A stretch of 64,000 nt of DNA from Sporothrix humicola (lineage: Eukaryota; Ascomycota; Sordariomycetes; Ophiostomatales; Ophiostomataceae): contig WNYE01000033.1 of NCBI GenBank assembly GCA_021396245.1, forward strand, positions 124,001-188,000, written 5' to 3'. Below the pieces are notes generated by a model. That model was not told the origin of the DNA, searched no databases, and worked only from the letters and a program-made list of their open reading frames with translations. The number at the start of each line of letters is the position of its first letter. The first letter of the stretch is position 1. Positions 53,616 to 64,000 of the stretch are shown one piece after another. The position numbers and the translations under genes were made by a program.

Positions 53616-55625
53616 ATGAATCGTCTCAGCGAGATCCTCCGCGAAGCGGAGTGGACGCCCTCCGGGCCCAGCGAGTCTCTCCCTGCCTCCCCGGCCCAGC
53701 CCACAATTGACCGTATCCGTGAGGCCAAGACTGTTGCCCTGGAGCTCATGGAGAGCCTGAATCGCCCCCGTGCCCAGCTCCGTCCCATCCTCGACGACGA
53801 TGCCGATGTGGCTCAAGTTGTGATGCACCGCCGCCGCCTGGCGCGCTGGCTGCGTCTGTTCCTCCACCGCAGCAAGTTTATCTCTGGCGAGCTCCTCGTG
53901 GCCCACGAACTGCTCAAGCCCAAGCTCAGCCACGCCCTGCCAGCTACTCTCGACACCACCACCACCACGAATACATCGGTTGTCGCCATCGTGCCGACTA
54001 CTGCGGCCCCGACCACCTTCTTTTCTTTCTCCAGACTTCCCCTCGAGCTGCGTATCGTCATCATCGACATGGCGATTGAGCTTCGCTGCAGCTGTTACTA
54101 TCGCGGCGTTTCGTCTTACAAGGAGTTTCCTGACGATTTCCCATCCCGCACAACTTTCTTTGCCATTCATCCAGGCTGCCAAGTTCTCGGTGATCACGGC
54201 CTCTGGCAAGCTTCCAAGCTCACGCGTCAAGTGATCCAGGAACGTTACGACGTCTGGTCAAAGCTCATGCAAATCGCGCATGTCAACTACGAGAAATCCG
54301 GCCGCTGTCTGCCTTGCCCACCTGATGGCCAGTATCACAGCCGCGACTTCACCCGTCTGGCAGCCGAGATGGGTATTCCCGTTGCTGCAGTTGCTGTCCC
54401 CAATACCATCGTGAATGTCAGTCGTTGGACGCCCGAGACGGCTACCCGTGGCTTCTGGTTCAATTGTTCGCAGTCCCGCGAGGAGGTGTTTACCCAGCCA
54501 GCCCTCGATCTTCTGGTCTCTTTCGCAACGCACGCCACCCAGGCCCCGAATGCCAATTCTGGTCCCGACGCGTTTGCTGCTGAGCTTGAAACGCAGCGCA
54601 ACTTTTACAAGTCGTGGCTGTTCTCACTTCGCACCCACCGTGAGCATGTCCGCTTTGAAACCATTTCAGCCGACGAACTTGCCGCCGAGATCATGGAGCT
54701 CCAGGAACGCGGCTTGCTCGACCCAGCTGATCCCATCAATCACATTGAGAGCATTGCCAACGACGACACTACGGACAACTCTTACCTCCGCGAGATCTCT
54801 CGTCTTTTGGCCATCACCCAGTACAATGAAGAAGGCGAAGATGAAGCGAACGAGATCGACTAGCTGTCGACTCCGGTTGCCGATTCTGACGACGACTACC
54901 AGCCCAGCGTGGGTGAGGACGAGGCAGACGAGAGTTCGAGCGAGGACGATGATGAGGACCAGGGTGATGATGACGACACCTCCTCTGGGGCTGTTGGCGT
55001 TGGCAATGACGATAGTGACGACACCCCCATGGCCGTTGCTGTTGAAAATGACACCACAGTCTCTGGCAATGCGGGCTCCCCGGTTGCTGCTTACGAGTCC
55101 CCGACCACTCGCAGCATGTCCCGCCAGGTCATGGCTTGCCAGCTCTTTGCCCACGGCGTCCAAGGCCCTCCCGCTCCCAACGGCTACGACTCGGACCCCG
55201 AGTTCGACCTGCGCTCCGTCCCCACCAACCGCAGCCTGTGGCAGTTCCAGGAGCTGACGATTGCCAACGCACTGCCCGGTGCTGCCCTCGTTCCCAGCCG
55301 CTACATGGCCGAGCCGCCCTCCATCGCCGAGTTTGCTTTGAGTGCTTTGAGTGCTTTGAGTGATGACCTCGACATGGACCCCAACGTCGCCAGCAAGATG
55401 CTGTCCCCGGCGTGCCGCTCTCTTGTGGCCCGTGAAGGCAACGAGTGCGCCTACTTCCACTTTGCCCGCTTTTTGGGTCAGTGCAGAGATGCACAGGTCT
55501 GGATCGGCGGCATCGACGGCGCGCGCAATGCGCACACCTACTACCGGGGCATCAACAAGACTTTTTTGACGCGTGACGAATTGTATATGCTGCACCGCCT
55601 GCAGAATCTCTTCCGGACCCTCTGA
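53616..55625 (+). CDS. Family B gene 4: DHGLW-type F-box-like protein with one in-frame UAG
   Basis: One frame runs from 53616 to TGA at 55623-55625 (669 codons), interrupted only by UAG at 54861-54863 (codon 416). The first part has the family N-terminal block (SLNRPRAQLRPILDDDAD), the F-box-like FSRLPLELRIVIIDMAIEL and GDHGLWQASKLTRQVIQERY. The second part has an acidic linker, YDSDPEFDLRSVPTNR, and the C-terminal domain DDLDMDPNVASKM...CAYFHFARFLGQCRDAQVW, ending LLHRLQ-like (LHRLQNLFRTL). The intact paralog at 48756-50822 confirms that both halves belong together. Conservation after the stop without a second lesion suggests recoding or a very recent nonsense change. Confidence 0.78.
54856..54870 (+). 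other. In-frame UAG in hairpin loop (family B gene 4)
   Basis: UCGAC (54856-54860) and GUCGA (54866-54870) form a perfect 5-bp stem around the loop UAGCU, which begins with the stop codon. It lies in the acidic linker, where no conserved Trp is expected. Candidate A-to-I site by fold. Confidence 0.5.
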
Positions 55626-55639
55626 GCGCTGACTGCCAG

Positions 55640-55820
55640 ACGCGGAAGGAAAAAGAAGGAGAATAACGGGGGGTGGAGAAAGAAGGAGAATAACGGTGGT
55701 GGAGAAAGAAGGAGAATAATTGTGGGTGGTGGAGGAGTGTTGACATTGTGTGGTGTTGGGGCGGGAACTTAAGTCGAAACTGAGAAAGAAGGAGAATAAT
55801 TGTGTGTGGAGGAGGGTATT
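55640..55820. repeat. Tandem GGTGGAGAAAGAAGGAGAAT units
   Basis: Four imperfect copies of GGAGAAAGAAGGAGAATAA with GGTGG spacers occur just downstream of family B gene 4 (about 55645-55740 and 55775-55800). Confidence 0.75.
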
Positions 55821-56175
55821 GTGACGAGAACGGGGATAATAACAAGGCGAAGAACGAGACGACAACGAGAACGAGAAAGGACAACATTGATAGCACGGAG
55901 GTGCCTCGTCAAAAACAGCAAATACTTCTCCCCCAACAATGACTAGTATGCGTGACATGCTGTGATCGTGACAAGATGTATCCGTGACCATATTCATCCA
56001 GTGAACAACAGTAGTGACAAACTGTGCGATGACCGTGAATATCTTCATCTAACCCCATATTAATATTTGTTTCTCTTCACCACACATAACAACAAGCGTG
56101 CCAACCATTGCCCTTCAAGACAAACCAAACGCAGACGTCGTCCTACGTTCTGGCCACCCTCAAGCTCGATCGCAA
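55821..56175. other. Intergenic region
   Basis: No gene seen; precedes the exon-1 remnant of a sixth family A copy. Confidence 0.4.
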
Positions 56176-57940
56176 ATGGTAGAGTGCGACAGAACCATCA
56201 GCCTGTCTTCCACAAAGTATCGTGTCCTTTGCCGACGAGACTGGATGGCCAAAGCCAAAGGTCCAGTGTACTCCGACCTGCATAGAACAGTGGTATTCGG
56301 TAAGTCACAGACCATCCTTTCCTTGCTGTCAACTTTTTATCGTTAACTCCTCGTCGTTCTCGAGGCTTGATCCAATTCTAACAACTTCTTCAATCCAGGT
56401 CCTCTCTTCATGTGATGCACTGCGATCCGGGAGACCATCTCTCAGAATATCCTTTGCGTCACTCAAGCACGCCAAGCCCTCGTCGAGGCCAACTTTGAGA
56501 GACGCTGCCTGATTCTCCTCGTAGAGATATCATGAGCAGAGCGCGGTGTCAGATGTAGTAGCATCTGTGGTGTCGCCCCGAGAGACGATCCGGAGCATGT
56601 TATCAACTTTGGTGACGACGATGGACCCAATGCCAAGAGAGACGCCTTCCCGGAGCGCATCAAGTATGATTTCTCCCCAGAGAGAGGCCCGGAAACGGTG
56701 GAGTGGATACGACATATCCCATTATGAAACTGCTCCTTCTGTTAGCCAAAGTAACAGGCCAACACAGTCTTTGCTTCCAAAGACAGCGACTTCCACACGG
56801 GATGACGGCCACAGAACATGTGAGAGCCAAATTTCATGTCCACAGCACATCCTCCCACTTTGTCGAAAACCACAAGACAGTCCTGATGTGGCATCAAGTT
56901 GCGGCGCCAGGTCGGCCAACAACCCATCACTTCGCTCCTGTCGCATGGAAATCAAGACCCGTCCTAGATTTTTTCGCATCGCCACGACAGACCGGCTGTA
57001 CTGTTCGGCCTGGCCTTCTTGGGTCTGGGCTTCGACAACTCAGACCTTTGGCCATCATAAAGAAAGTGCAGCAGCACCATTGAAGGCGAACGAATACTCC
57101 GGCCAGCACCGCGGGCAGAGGAAGCATAGCGACATTTCTTCCTCGCTTTGCACATGAACTCCAAGCCCAATAGCTTGAATTCTACCGCACTTGGTCGTAA
57201 CAAGGCCACAGACAGCACATGGCCTCTTTTATCATCCTCTGATGTCTCAACTGGGGCCCGTTCTATGGCTTAAATTGATATTTTAATCTCTCAGCCTCCA
57301 GCTCAAACAATCCAAATCTGTATTGGGCTATCTGACAAACCAGTCCCATGCCTATCATATGGCATTACTCGATCATGTACACTTTCGTCGTCTCCGGTTG
57401 GCTGAACCACGGAGGAAGACAATATCTTCGAGCCCAACTTCGTGCCGACAAGCTCACCTCATGACGGCCCACAAAGACACGCTATTTCACATGGAGGACC
57501 TCCAATAAAAGAGTACCCCAACATTGAAAGGCATACTGCCCACAGCCAACAGGTGTCGTGGTCGTTTCATGAACGCCGCCAAAGTTTTTGTTGCCGAAAG
57601 CCGCATCCTCAAGACCTGCAAGTCATTTTCGACATTGCCGTCGGAGCGCTGCAGGGAACAATATGAATAATGCCTCGACCTTTTGGCCGGCGCCGACGTT
57701 TTCGCATCTTGCCTATTGCACTTCGTGCACGCGTGCTGTTGGCATGTCGTGTGCCAGCTCGAGCCGACATCCAAGCCCAAGTCCGAATCAGACTCAGCTG
57801 GACTTTTGCCCGGCTTCACTCGTTTGGCGAACCAACAACGACTTTATTATCCACACAAGAAAATAACATTTCGAATTTCACTCGCTGCAGTGAAAGATAT
57901 CCACAGTGCATGTCGTGTATTGAGTCAAGAGACGGATTGA
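56176..57940 (+). pseudogene. Sixth family A copy, degraded
   Basis: 56176-56299 encodes RTISLSSTKYRVLCRRDW and ends VFG with a GTAAGT donor in phase 1. It matches exon 1 of family A gene 5 (RTVFLTSTKYCTLCRRDW), with the first metal-site Cys changed to Arg. An intron-like end (CTAAC...CCAG, about 56371-56399) follows. About 1.3 kb later, 57710-57855 encodes LHFVHACCWHVVCQLEPTSK and LANQQR, matching gene 4 (YFVHACCWKVARQLQPTSK). The sequence between has no continuous frame, and everything beyond the LANQQR block is gone. This is a relic that extends the family beyond the main array. Confidence 0.72.
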
Positions 57941-58206
57941 ATCACGGCATAGGAACGTTTCTTTCCTATCATCAAAACACCTCCAGTCGGTGGTGGGCCA
58001 TGTGTATGCATGTTTTGTTCTTTCCTAATTTGACCAGGAGGTGCATTCACTTCCACACAGCTCTTTTGCTGGCCGTCGATTGGCCAATTTCTTTTTTCTG
58101 CCCTTTCACTCCGCCTTCATTCCCTATTTCTTCCTACTTGCCTTTTACCTACCCTTATCCTTAGACGGATTTCCTATCCCTCTCGTCAAAATGTCTTTCC
58201 AACACA

Positions 58207-58787
58207 ATGTGTGGACTCGTTACGGTAGTCACTCTGTTTATGTCGGCGCTCTCGGGCAATCATTTGCGGCCCCTGCTCCCTTATCAGACGCGAGGACAAT
58301 TACATATGGCACTGAGTGTCACAACTAGCTTCCACCACATCTCGACTGACCAGCTCGAGAAGCGAAGCCGTTCGTTAAGAGCGAACACGACCCCTATCAA
58401 CGCTCCAAATGAGAATGACGAAGAAAAGTCTGGTGAGGTTGAGCAGTCCAAGGCGAGTGAAGATGATGCCACATTTGTGGTGTCTATGCTTGGTCTACCG
58501 ATGGAAACTTTCAGCAACATGGTGGCTGTGTGCCCGACGTCTCCAGGGCGCCTGCTCTTTTGGGTGTTTGTAAGTTTGCTCGTTCAATCCGGCACAGTAC
58601 GCGACCGTCCCTAATACTAACAAATCGGAAACAGACCCCCATGCCAGTTCTTTATCGTTCGCCGAGAGACCTCCCTCATCAAGCTCAACCCGCCTTTCCC
58701 TCGATACCCTTTTGGGAGATGAGTCTTTCCCCCGTCTCAGGCGACAATGATGGCTCGAGCCCACGTCCTCGGCGGTTTTGCTCTTGA
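58207..58787 (+). CDS. Possible small secreted protein, two exons
   Basis: Exon 58207-58569, intron 58570-58634 (GTAAGT, ACTAAC, ACAG) and exon 58635-58787 join in phase to 171 residues. The N-terminus MCGLVTVVTLFMSALSG is hydrophobic and could be a signal peptide. The rest is polar (NAPNENDEEKSGEVEQSKAS), then LGLPMETFSNMV. No domain is recognised. An upstream ATG at 58191 is in another frame. Support is the intron and its phase only. Confidence 0.35.
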
Positions 58788-60033
58788 GAATATTTGTGCC
58801 ATTATGGCGGCTATAACTTCCGTGTTATGTTGTGGCTTTGCCCATTTTGCCTCACTTTTGAGCCGCGAAATCATGCCATCCACAGACAGCCTTCCTCCGG
58901 ATAGCCCGTCAGGTCCGCCTGGTGGGCCTCATGGTCAACCAGCCGTTCCCGGTGATGACCCATGAATAGATGTTCATCCTCGGGTCCCTGCACAAAATCC
59001 AGTGTCGAGGCCAACTCCATCGGGGAGGAAGCAAGATGATACAAAGAAGGCAGACTACATTAAGATTGAATTGGAGAGATGGGCAGCGGTGGCAGACCAG
59101 TCGATATACGGGGATATAGAATATGTACTGCTTGTTGTGTTACTAGTGTAGACTGTTCAACAGTCGTCAAAGTTTCAAATTTCAACGCCGGTTACAAGGA
59201 AGAATGAAGATAACAACTGTACTGAAGAGATGCATTTGAGGCGAGTATATAGAATTAGTAAACCTGGATGTATGTGTTTTTTTGTGTGTGTTTTTTTTTA
59301 AAAAAAAATTGATATTTTTCACAAGTTTTTGCCAACAAAATTATTTTCGATTTGTCTGGCAAACAATTTTTTAGAAAATAAATTTGTATTTTCCCGTGAT
59401 GTAAAAATGTCGGGAAAATGTCGATAAGATATGAAAATCATTACAATGTAATTATTGGGTGACCATACTGTTCCGTACGAAAAGAAATTCAAGAGTCGTG
59501 AGAGAACTTGTCGTGATGGATCCCAACACGGCCAAGGACGATTCCTGCGACGGACTGCGATGACGTGACGCCAGCCGTCTTCCTCATCTTCAAAGTAAAG
59601 ACAGCAGTGGGCCACCGCGCTCAAAATGGCCATTGACAAAAAGCGGCAGTAATGGCTGCTGAAAAAATGCCTCGAGTGTGCCCATTTTTCTGATTGGGCG
59701 CAGAAATAGGTGCGCTGGTGTGCGTGTTTTGTTCTTTCCTTTTGTGGCAGGAACGTGTATCTTCCTCCTGTCCTCGTAGCGCTTCCGTTTGCAGCCGCCC
59801 TTTGCTCTTTCCTTTCTTGCTCGACATTTACGTTTCAAGCATGTGCAGAATTTTCATTCGTTGGACCTTTTTTGCACCATTTCTCTGCTTTTCTTTTCCC
59901 ATTTCTTGCTGATTCCCCCAGGCCAAATCAGCAATCTGTTTTGACGTGGCCCTCCCTCCCGTATTTAACAGCCCCTCCCCGCCCATTTCTTTTCCCTTCC
60001 TCTCTCTTTCTCCTCCATCATCAATACATTGAC
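58788..60033. other. Intergenic region
   Basis: AT-rich block at 59270-59400 with T and A runs. A short Pro/Gly-rich ORF (58747-58965) overlaps the preceding gene and is not supported. CT-rich leader-like sequence lies at 59960-60020. Confidence 0.4.
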
Positions 60034-61100
60034 AATGGACTTTGTCCATCTCAAATGGGAGAATTTCTTCGCCACGACCATCCCCACCACCCCCTGCCAC
60101 AACAACCACAACAACAACACCTGAGACTAGACCGGGCCTGAAGATTGCCTTGCCTACCTTGGGAGTGTTGGGCCTGCCCGTGGTAGAGGTGCTCACACTG
60201 CAGTACCCTCAAGCTCACCGAGCACTTCTACTACGGGCAACCATCCCAACCCTCTCGGTCAACATCCCACCCTGGGCCCAACCCCCAAAGGTAGGCAGGC
60301 AAAAGGTCCGGTCTGGTCGTGGGGATGGTCGTGGCACGAGACGCCAGACAGACCTTCTCTTTCCCGACATTGGCGACGACGAGGCGACGACGGCCGAGGA
60401 CCGGCGCACCGAGACCACGTACCAGGTCATTGCCCCAACCGCCATCTGCGCCTGCCAGATCCGCCTCGGCACGTGTAAGTACTCCTTTGACCATTGCCTA
60501 TCCCTCTTCCTCTGCCATTGTCATTTACTAACTGCAAGGTGTCTCTGTTTCTAGTTTCCATAATACCCAAGTCATTTCCACCCACATAACAGAACAACAA
60601 AAAAAAAAAAAAACACACATCTCGACATCAATTCCTTCTCCTCTCCCAATAACTTCAATGAAGCGGATCGAAGACACCCTATTCACGGTGAAAATGTGCT
60701 CTTTCAAAGTCTGATACCCTTCTCTGGTAAACAGTGCGTACGTCGGCAAGATACACTCGAGACATTTGGCCACAGTCTTTCCTTGATCGCTAAAATCCTC
60801 CCGACAGACTACGGACTGCAACTGGATACCCCTGGCTGGGCGTAAGATGCAGGTCGCTAGGCCCCGATCTGCTTCCACTGGATTGTCCAGTGCAGGAGCT
60901 GGACCGAGCTTCGAGGTGAAATACCCTCAGGTCTGGCATTATGGCGGGTGCAGCCTCGCTTGGTACGTACAAGCTGGCCTCTGTTCTCTCTTCTTTTGTT
61001 CCACAATGCTAACACTCTCCTCTTTGACAGGACCATGGCCGACCTCAAATTCTACAGCCATAAGTTCTACATGGGCGTGTGGGACTTCTGGCTCGTCGTC
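60034..61100 (+). pseudogene. Degenerate spliced remnants, unknown
   Basis: Intron-like signals (60477-60538 and about 60962-61030) separate protein-like stretches, for example ATTTTTTTPETRPGLKIALP (about 60095) and KFYSHKFYMGVWDFWLVVG (about 61045-61100). The first ATG frame meets TGA after about 29 codons, and no frame joins the parts. On the minus strand, 60878-60620 also reads protein-like. Identity unknown. Confidence 0.25.
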
Positions 61101-62531
61101 GGTAATTTCTCTCGAGTCCAGTCTGTTGGTCAGGGTACGCCCGCCAAGATCCCCATTGACCTTGATGGGGGGAGGGTACAGGCCCAAAAAAATACCGTTC
61201 GGTGCGGGTCATACTGATATACTGGGTTGGGCCCTACAAAGCCTACATCACGGTCTTTCCCCCGTTGGGCTCGGCTCGCACTGCCTGGAGAATAGACTGG
61301 ATGACAAAGTGAAAGTGTCCAGAAGGAGGACACGCACTTGATGTGGGTGGTCCGTGGTCCGTTGTCGAGGCCGCTGTATTGAAAAGCAGAAAATCAAGAA
61401 CGTGGGACAGATATGATAGCCCCGATAGTCAGGAGAACAACCAGCTGATGTGGTTGGGCCGTGGCCTGGGAAACAGATGGCGCCAAAAGGAGGACAATCA
61501 CCTGATTGTGGTTGTGGCTCTGTGGAATAACAAGATGGTGGCAGTGGTGGAAACGGTCACTAAGACAAGGATTGTATCTAGTCGTTGATTTTTCTTACTT
61601 TTTCAAAAGTTTTTCAATTCTAGTTTTTTCTTTTGACTTTGCCTGCCTTCTTCTCGTGTTGTTCGTAGGATCACCATCTTTACCTTCGCTGTTCTTATCA
61701 AGCAAATGTCTTCCGTATCTTTTCTGGGCCGTCGCGTCTGCCAATCGTCATTGTTTGTTGTTTTCGTCCTCTTCCGCGTCGCGTCCTCGTGTTTTTTTCC
61801 CTCTCTTCTTCTTTTCCCTTTTTCTTTCTTCTTTTCTGTGGGAAGGTACGGTACGGAGGTACTTCTCTGTGTAAGCCAGATCGTTCCTTCCCAATCTGGT
61901 AATTTTATGTTGAAGCTCGTGCTCTGATTGGCCAGATCTTGTCTAGGCTCCTCTCCACCAAAGCCCACTAAATGTTCCAGGTCGAGTCACCAAGAAGCTA
62001 TCGAGGAAAGACACGAAACGGAAAGCAAACAGAACATCTCGAGAATCTGTATCATTGGAGACAGAAAACAGTACCAAGGTATCTATGGACTATTGGTACT
62101 ATATATAGACATTCAAATATCGGGGCTCGTGGTATTGAAACGCTGTGTTGTGGCACAAGATTGTGTCTCATTTACAGGGCGCGACCACTGACCACTGTAG
62201 AACCCCCAACTTTAAGTCGCTGTAAACCGCTGTAGCCCGCTGTACCTTTTTTGTGAGCAACCGTAGCGTCATTATCCACGCACAGACGGCAACGACAGCG
62301 GCGAGGCCACCCAAGAATGCGGCACAGCAAGGACGGTTGGTTCACAGGAAGAGGAGGCTGTCATTTTGAGGCCGACCAAATGCAGTCAACGTCCATGATG
62401 ATAATTAAAGAAGGTAATTTCATCAGCAGTGAATGTTTGTGCACGGGAAGAAAAAGATAAATACTGACCGAGTCTCGAGAAACCCATTTCCGCCTCTTCA
62501 CCAGCCATGTCTCAACACACAACTCAACAAA
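61101..62531. other. Intergenic region and leader of ankyrin gene
   Basis: No supported gene. Three 10-bp CGCTGTA units (62214-62245) resemble the GCTGTAA arrays of the inverted repeats near 39350 and 42100. A short upstream ATG (62506) opens a 31-codon frame overlapping the ankyrin start. Confidence 0.4.
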
Positions 62532-64000
62532 ATGAGCGACTCTTCTCACACCATGTCTGTCAACGGGTCAGCCGGGGATGGCATTGATGTCGAGGCTAGT
62601 GCTCCTCTCCATTTTGATGCCCACGTTTATGCTTACTATCGTGAGCGTCACCGTGAACGACGCGAGCGCGAGCGCCTCGAGCTTCAAGCGCGTGACTGGA
62701 CCACACTGCGGGCGGACAGCGAAGATGGCGACGACGACAGCGACGACGATGGCAACAACGACAGCCCGGAGAGGCCTATACCCATCCGACCCAGGCTCAA
62801 GAATGCAGACGATGCCGTGTTCCACGACAACGCGCAGCTCATGCTGGCCATCCTGGACCGGCACCCGCATGTCAACGTGCTCGAGCTCTGCCGCGACTAC
62901 AATTACGACTTCCCGCGCTGCCGGCCAATTGTGACGACGGCCGCCAGGGACGACAAGCCGCGGGTGCTGCGCGTGCTGCTCGACCACCCCGGCGCGGCGG
63001 CGGCAATCCGCAAGGTCAACGAGGACAAGACGAGCAACTGGGGCACGCCGATGACGGAGGCGTGTCGCAACGGCAACGTGGAGGCGGTCCGAGTTCTCCT
63101 CGAAAAACGGGACGACCTTGGGATCGACATTGATGAGGTGGACAACTTTGGTATGACTCCGCTGCTGGCGACGGCCAGTGGGTGCCGGTTCCCAGTGTCA
63201 CGACTAGACCGGGACAGAGGATCGGCCTACCTGTTGGGCGACGAGTCGGCCAGGCGCGTGGAGATACTCGGGCTTCTCGTGGACAAGGGCGCCGACCTTG
63301 GTGCCCAGCAGGTGCTCACCCAAGACATCTACAAGAGCACATACTGGGACGGCGTGGACAAGGAAGAGCTGTGCAGGGAGAACAGCCAGCGGGGCGGCAA
63401 CGCGCTGGTGGCGGCACTGCGGCGCAACATTAATTGTTGGGGCCGGACATGCACCGACGTAAGTCTTGTGCGTGCACTCGTCGCGGCCGGTGTCGATGTC
63501 CACCAAGTGTTCACAGGTGGCGTTGCCCGCATGGACGGTACAGAAATATGGGGCGGTGTTGCAGACCGCCACCACAATGAGGACGACAAAAACGACAAGG
63601 GGCCAGCTTACGAGGGGGACTTTACAGAGCTCACACCGTTGGCGGTGGCGGCCATGTACAACAATGCAGAGGGCGTCGAGACTCTCCTCGGGCTGGGTGT
63701 CGACATGACTGGAGACTTGGTGCCCTCGTCGCCCAGCCAGATTCCGCCGCTCCACGCTGCAGTGACAGGTCGCCCTCATCTATCGACGTGGGGTTACGAG
63801 ACACAGCCATACAGGTCAATCCGCGATGAAGCCATCCGCATGCACGATAACGCCATGGAGGCAGCCGTCAAGACGGTCGAGCTATTGACATTGACGGCCG
63901 ACGCTGCAGTCTGTGCCGCCACGATCAACCGTACCTTTACAGACATTCATGGCCGAGCTTTCACGCCCCTCCAGATAGCTGCCTGCTTCGACAGGCTGCC
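62532..64000 (+). CDS. Ankyrin-repeat protein, 5' part (runs off the window)
   Basis: One frame is open from ATG 62532 to the window end (489 codons, no stop). The N-terminus is charged (YYRERHRERRERERLELQ) and followed by an acidic tract (EDGDDDSDDDGNND). Ankyrin-type repeats then follow: a weak one (PRVLRVLLDHPGAAAAIRKV), WGTPMTEACRNGNVEAVRVL, VDNFGMTPLLATASG, RVEILGLLVDKGADLGAQ, SLVRALVAAGVDVHQVF and LTPLAVAAMYNNAEGVETLL. The last visible repeat is FTPLQIAACFDRL at the edge. Ankyrin repeats mediate protein-protein contacts; no effector domain is visible in the part present. There are no introns in this stretch, although GTAAGT occurs in frame at about 63459 and a short intron there cannot be excluded. 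Confidence 0.85.
   Translation, partial: MSDSSHTMSVNGSAGDGIDVEASAPLHFDAHVYAYYRERHRERRERERLELQARDWTTLRADSEDGDDDSDDDGNNDSPERPIPIRPRLKNADDAVFHDNAQLMLAILDRHPHVNVLELCRDYNYDFPRCRPIVTTAARDDKPRVLRVLLDHPGAAAAIRKVNEDKTSNWGTPMTEACRNGNVEAVRVLLEKRDDLGIDIDEVDNFGMTPLLATASGCRFPVSRLDRDRGSAYLLGDESARRVEILGLLVDKGADLGAQQVLTQDIYKSTYWDGVDKEELCRENSQRGGNALVAALRRNINCWGRTCTDVSLVRALVAAGVDVHQVFTGGVARMDGTEIWGGVADRHHNEDDKNDKGPAYEGDFTELTPLAVAAMYNNAEGVETLLGLGVDMTGDLVPSSPSQIPPLHAAVTGRPHLSTWGYETQPYRSIRDEAIRMHDNAMEAAVKTVELLTLTADAAVCAATINRTFTDIHGRAFTPLQIAACFDRL

Noticed and set aside
1..64000. Global reassignment of UAG to an amino acid
   Set aside because: The MFS gene (21857) and family B gene 1 (39599) end on UAG at the expected C-terminus, so UAG still works as a stop here.
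1..64000. tRNA, rRNA or intact transposase genes
   Set aside because: I found no cloverleaf with A/B boxes, no rRNA-like stretch and no transposase or reverse-transcriptase motif by eye. A tRNAscan or RepeatMasker run could overturn this.

Overview
The window looks like nuclear DNA of a filamentous ascomycete, most likely a Sordariomycete. The genes carry short introns (about 55-115 nt) with GTRAGT-type donors, CTAAC-type branch points and YAG acceptors. The gene content is also fungal: a NACHT/ankyrin NLR-like protein, a DUF7924-type protein, an APH-like kinase fold, an MFS sugar porter and a GH78 rhamnosidase. There are no operons, and much of the window is accessory in character, with lineage-specific families, relics and repeats. 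A 100-N assembly gap lies at 13060-13159.

Layout. (1) 195-19279 holds five multi-exon paralogs of one undescribed family (here 'family A'): three on the plus strand, then two on the minus strand. Each encodes about 880-950 codons with a CxxC...HxxCW N-terminus, an F-box-like helix and a long beta-rich C-terminal half. (2) 20169-27238 is a conventional metabolic island: an APH-like protein lacking its catalytic residues, then a divergent MFS transporter / intracellular GH78 alpha-L-rhamnosidase pair. (3) 27900-31272 has a small spliced gene and a DUF7924-type gene. (4) 34179-36797 is an NLR-like gene. (5) 37395-38635 is a decayed Argonaute-like locus keeping a recognisable Piwi motif. (6) 39599-55625 holds a second F-box-like family ('family B', DHGLW signature), with four genes and one broken copy. 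One member lies inside inverted repeats. (7) 56176-57940 is a degraded sixth copy of family A. (8) 62532-64000 is the 5' part of an ankyrin-repeat gene that runs off the window.

Main observation. Every one of the five family A genes has exactly one in-frame stop before its conserved C-terminus. It is always UAG, and it lies at one of two homologous sites. At each site the paralogs without the stop mostly encode Trp (UGG) there. All five stops read UAGG and can be drawn by hand in the apical loop of an RNA hairpin; in the fifth gene the stem is long and nearly perfect. A family B gene (53616-55625) and a small spliced gene (28023-28614) each carry one more in-frame UAG with the reading frame continuing beyond it. 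This matches the known Sordariomycete system of stage-specific A-to-I mRNA editing, in which UAG in hairpin loops is recoded to UGG (Trp), as described for PUK1 in Fusarium graminearum and rfk-1 in Neurospora. I therefore propose that the window holds a clustered family whose full-length products depend on RNA editing. This is an inference. RIP mutation, pseudogenisation and stop-codon readthrough are the alternatives. UAG is not globally reassigned here, because other genes end normally on UAG.
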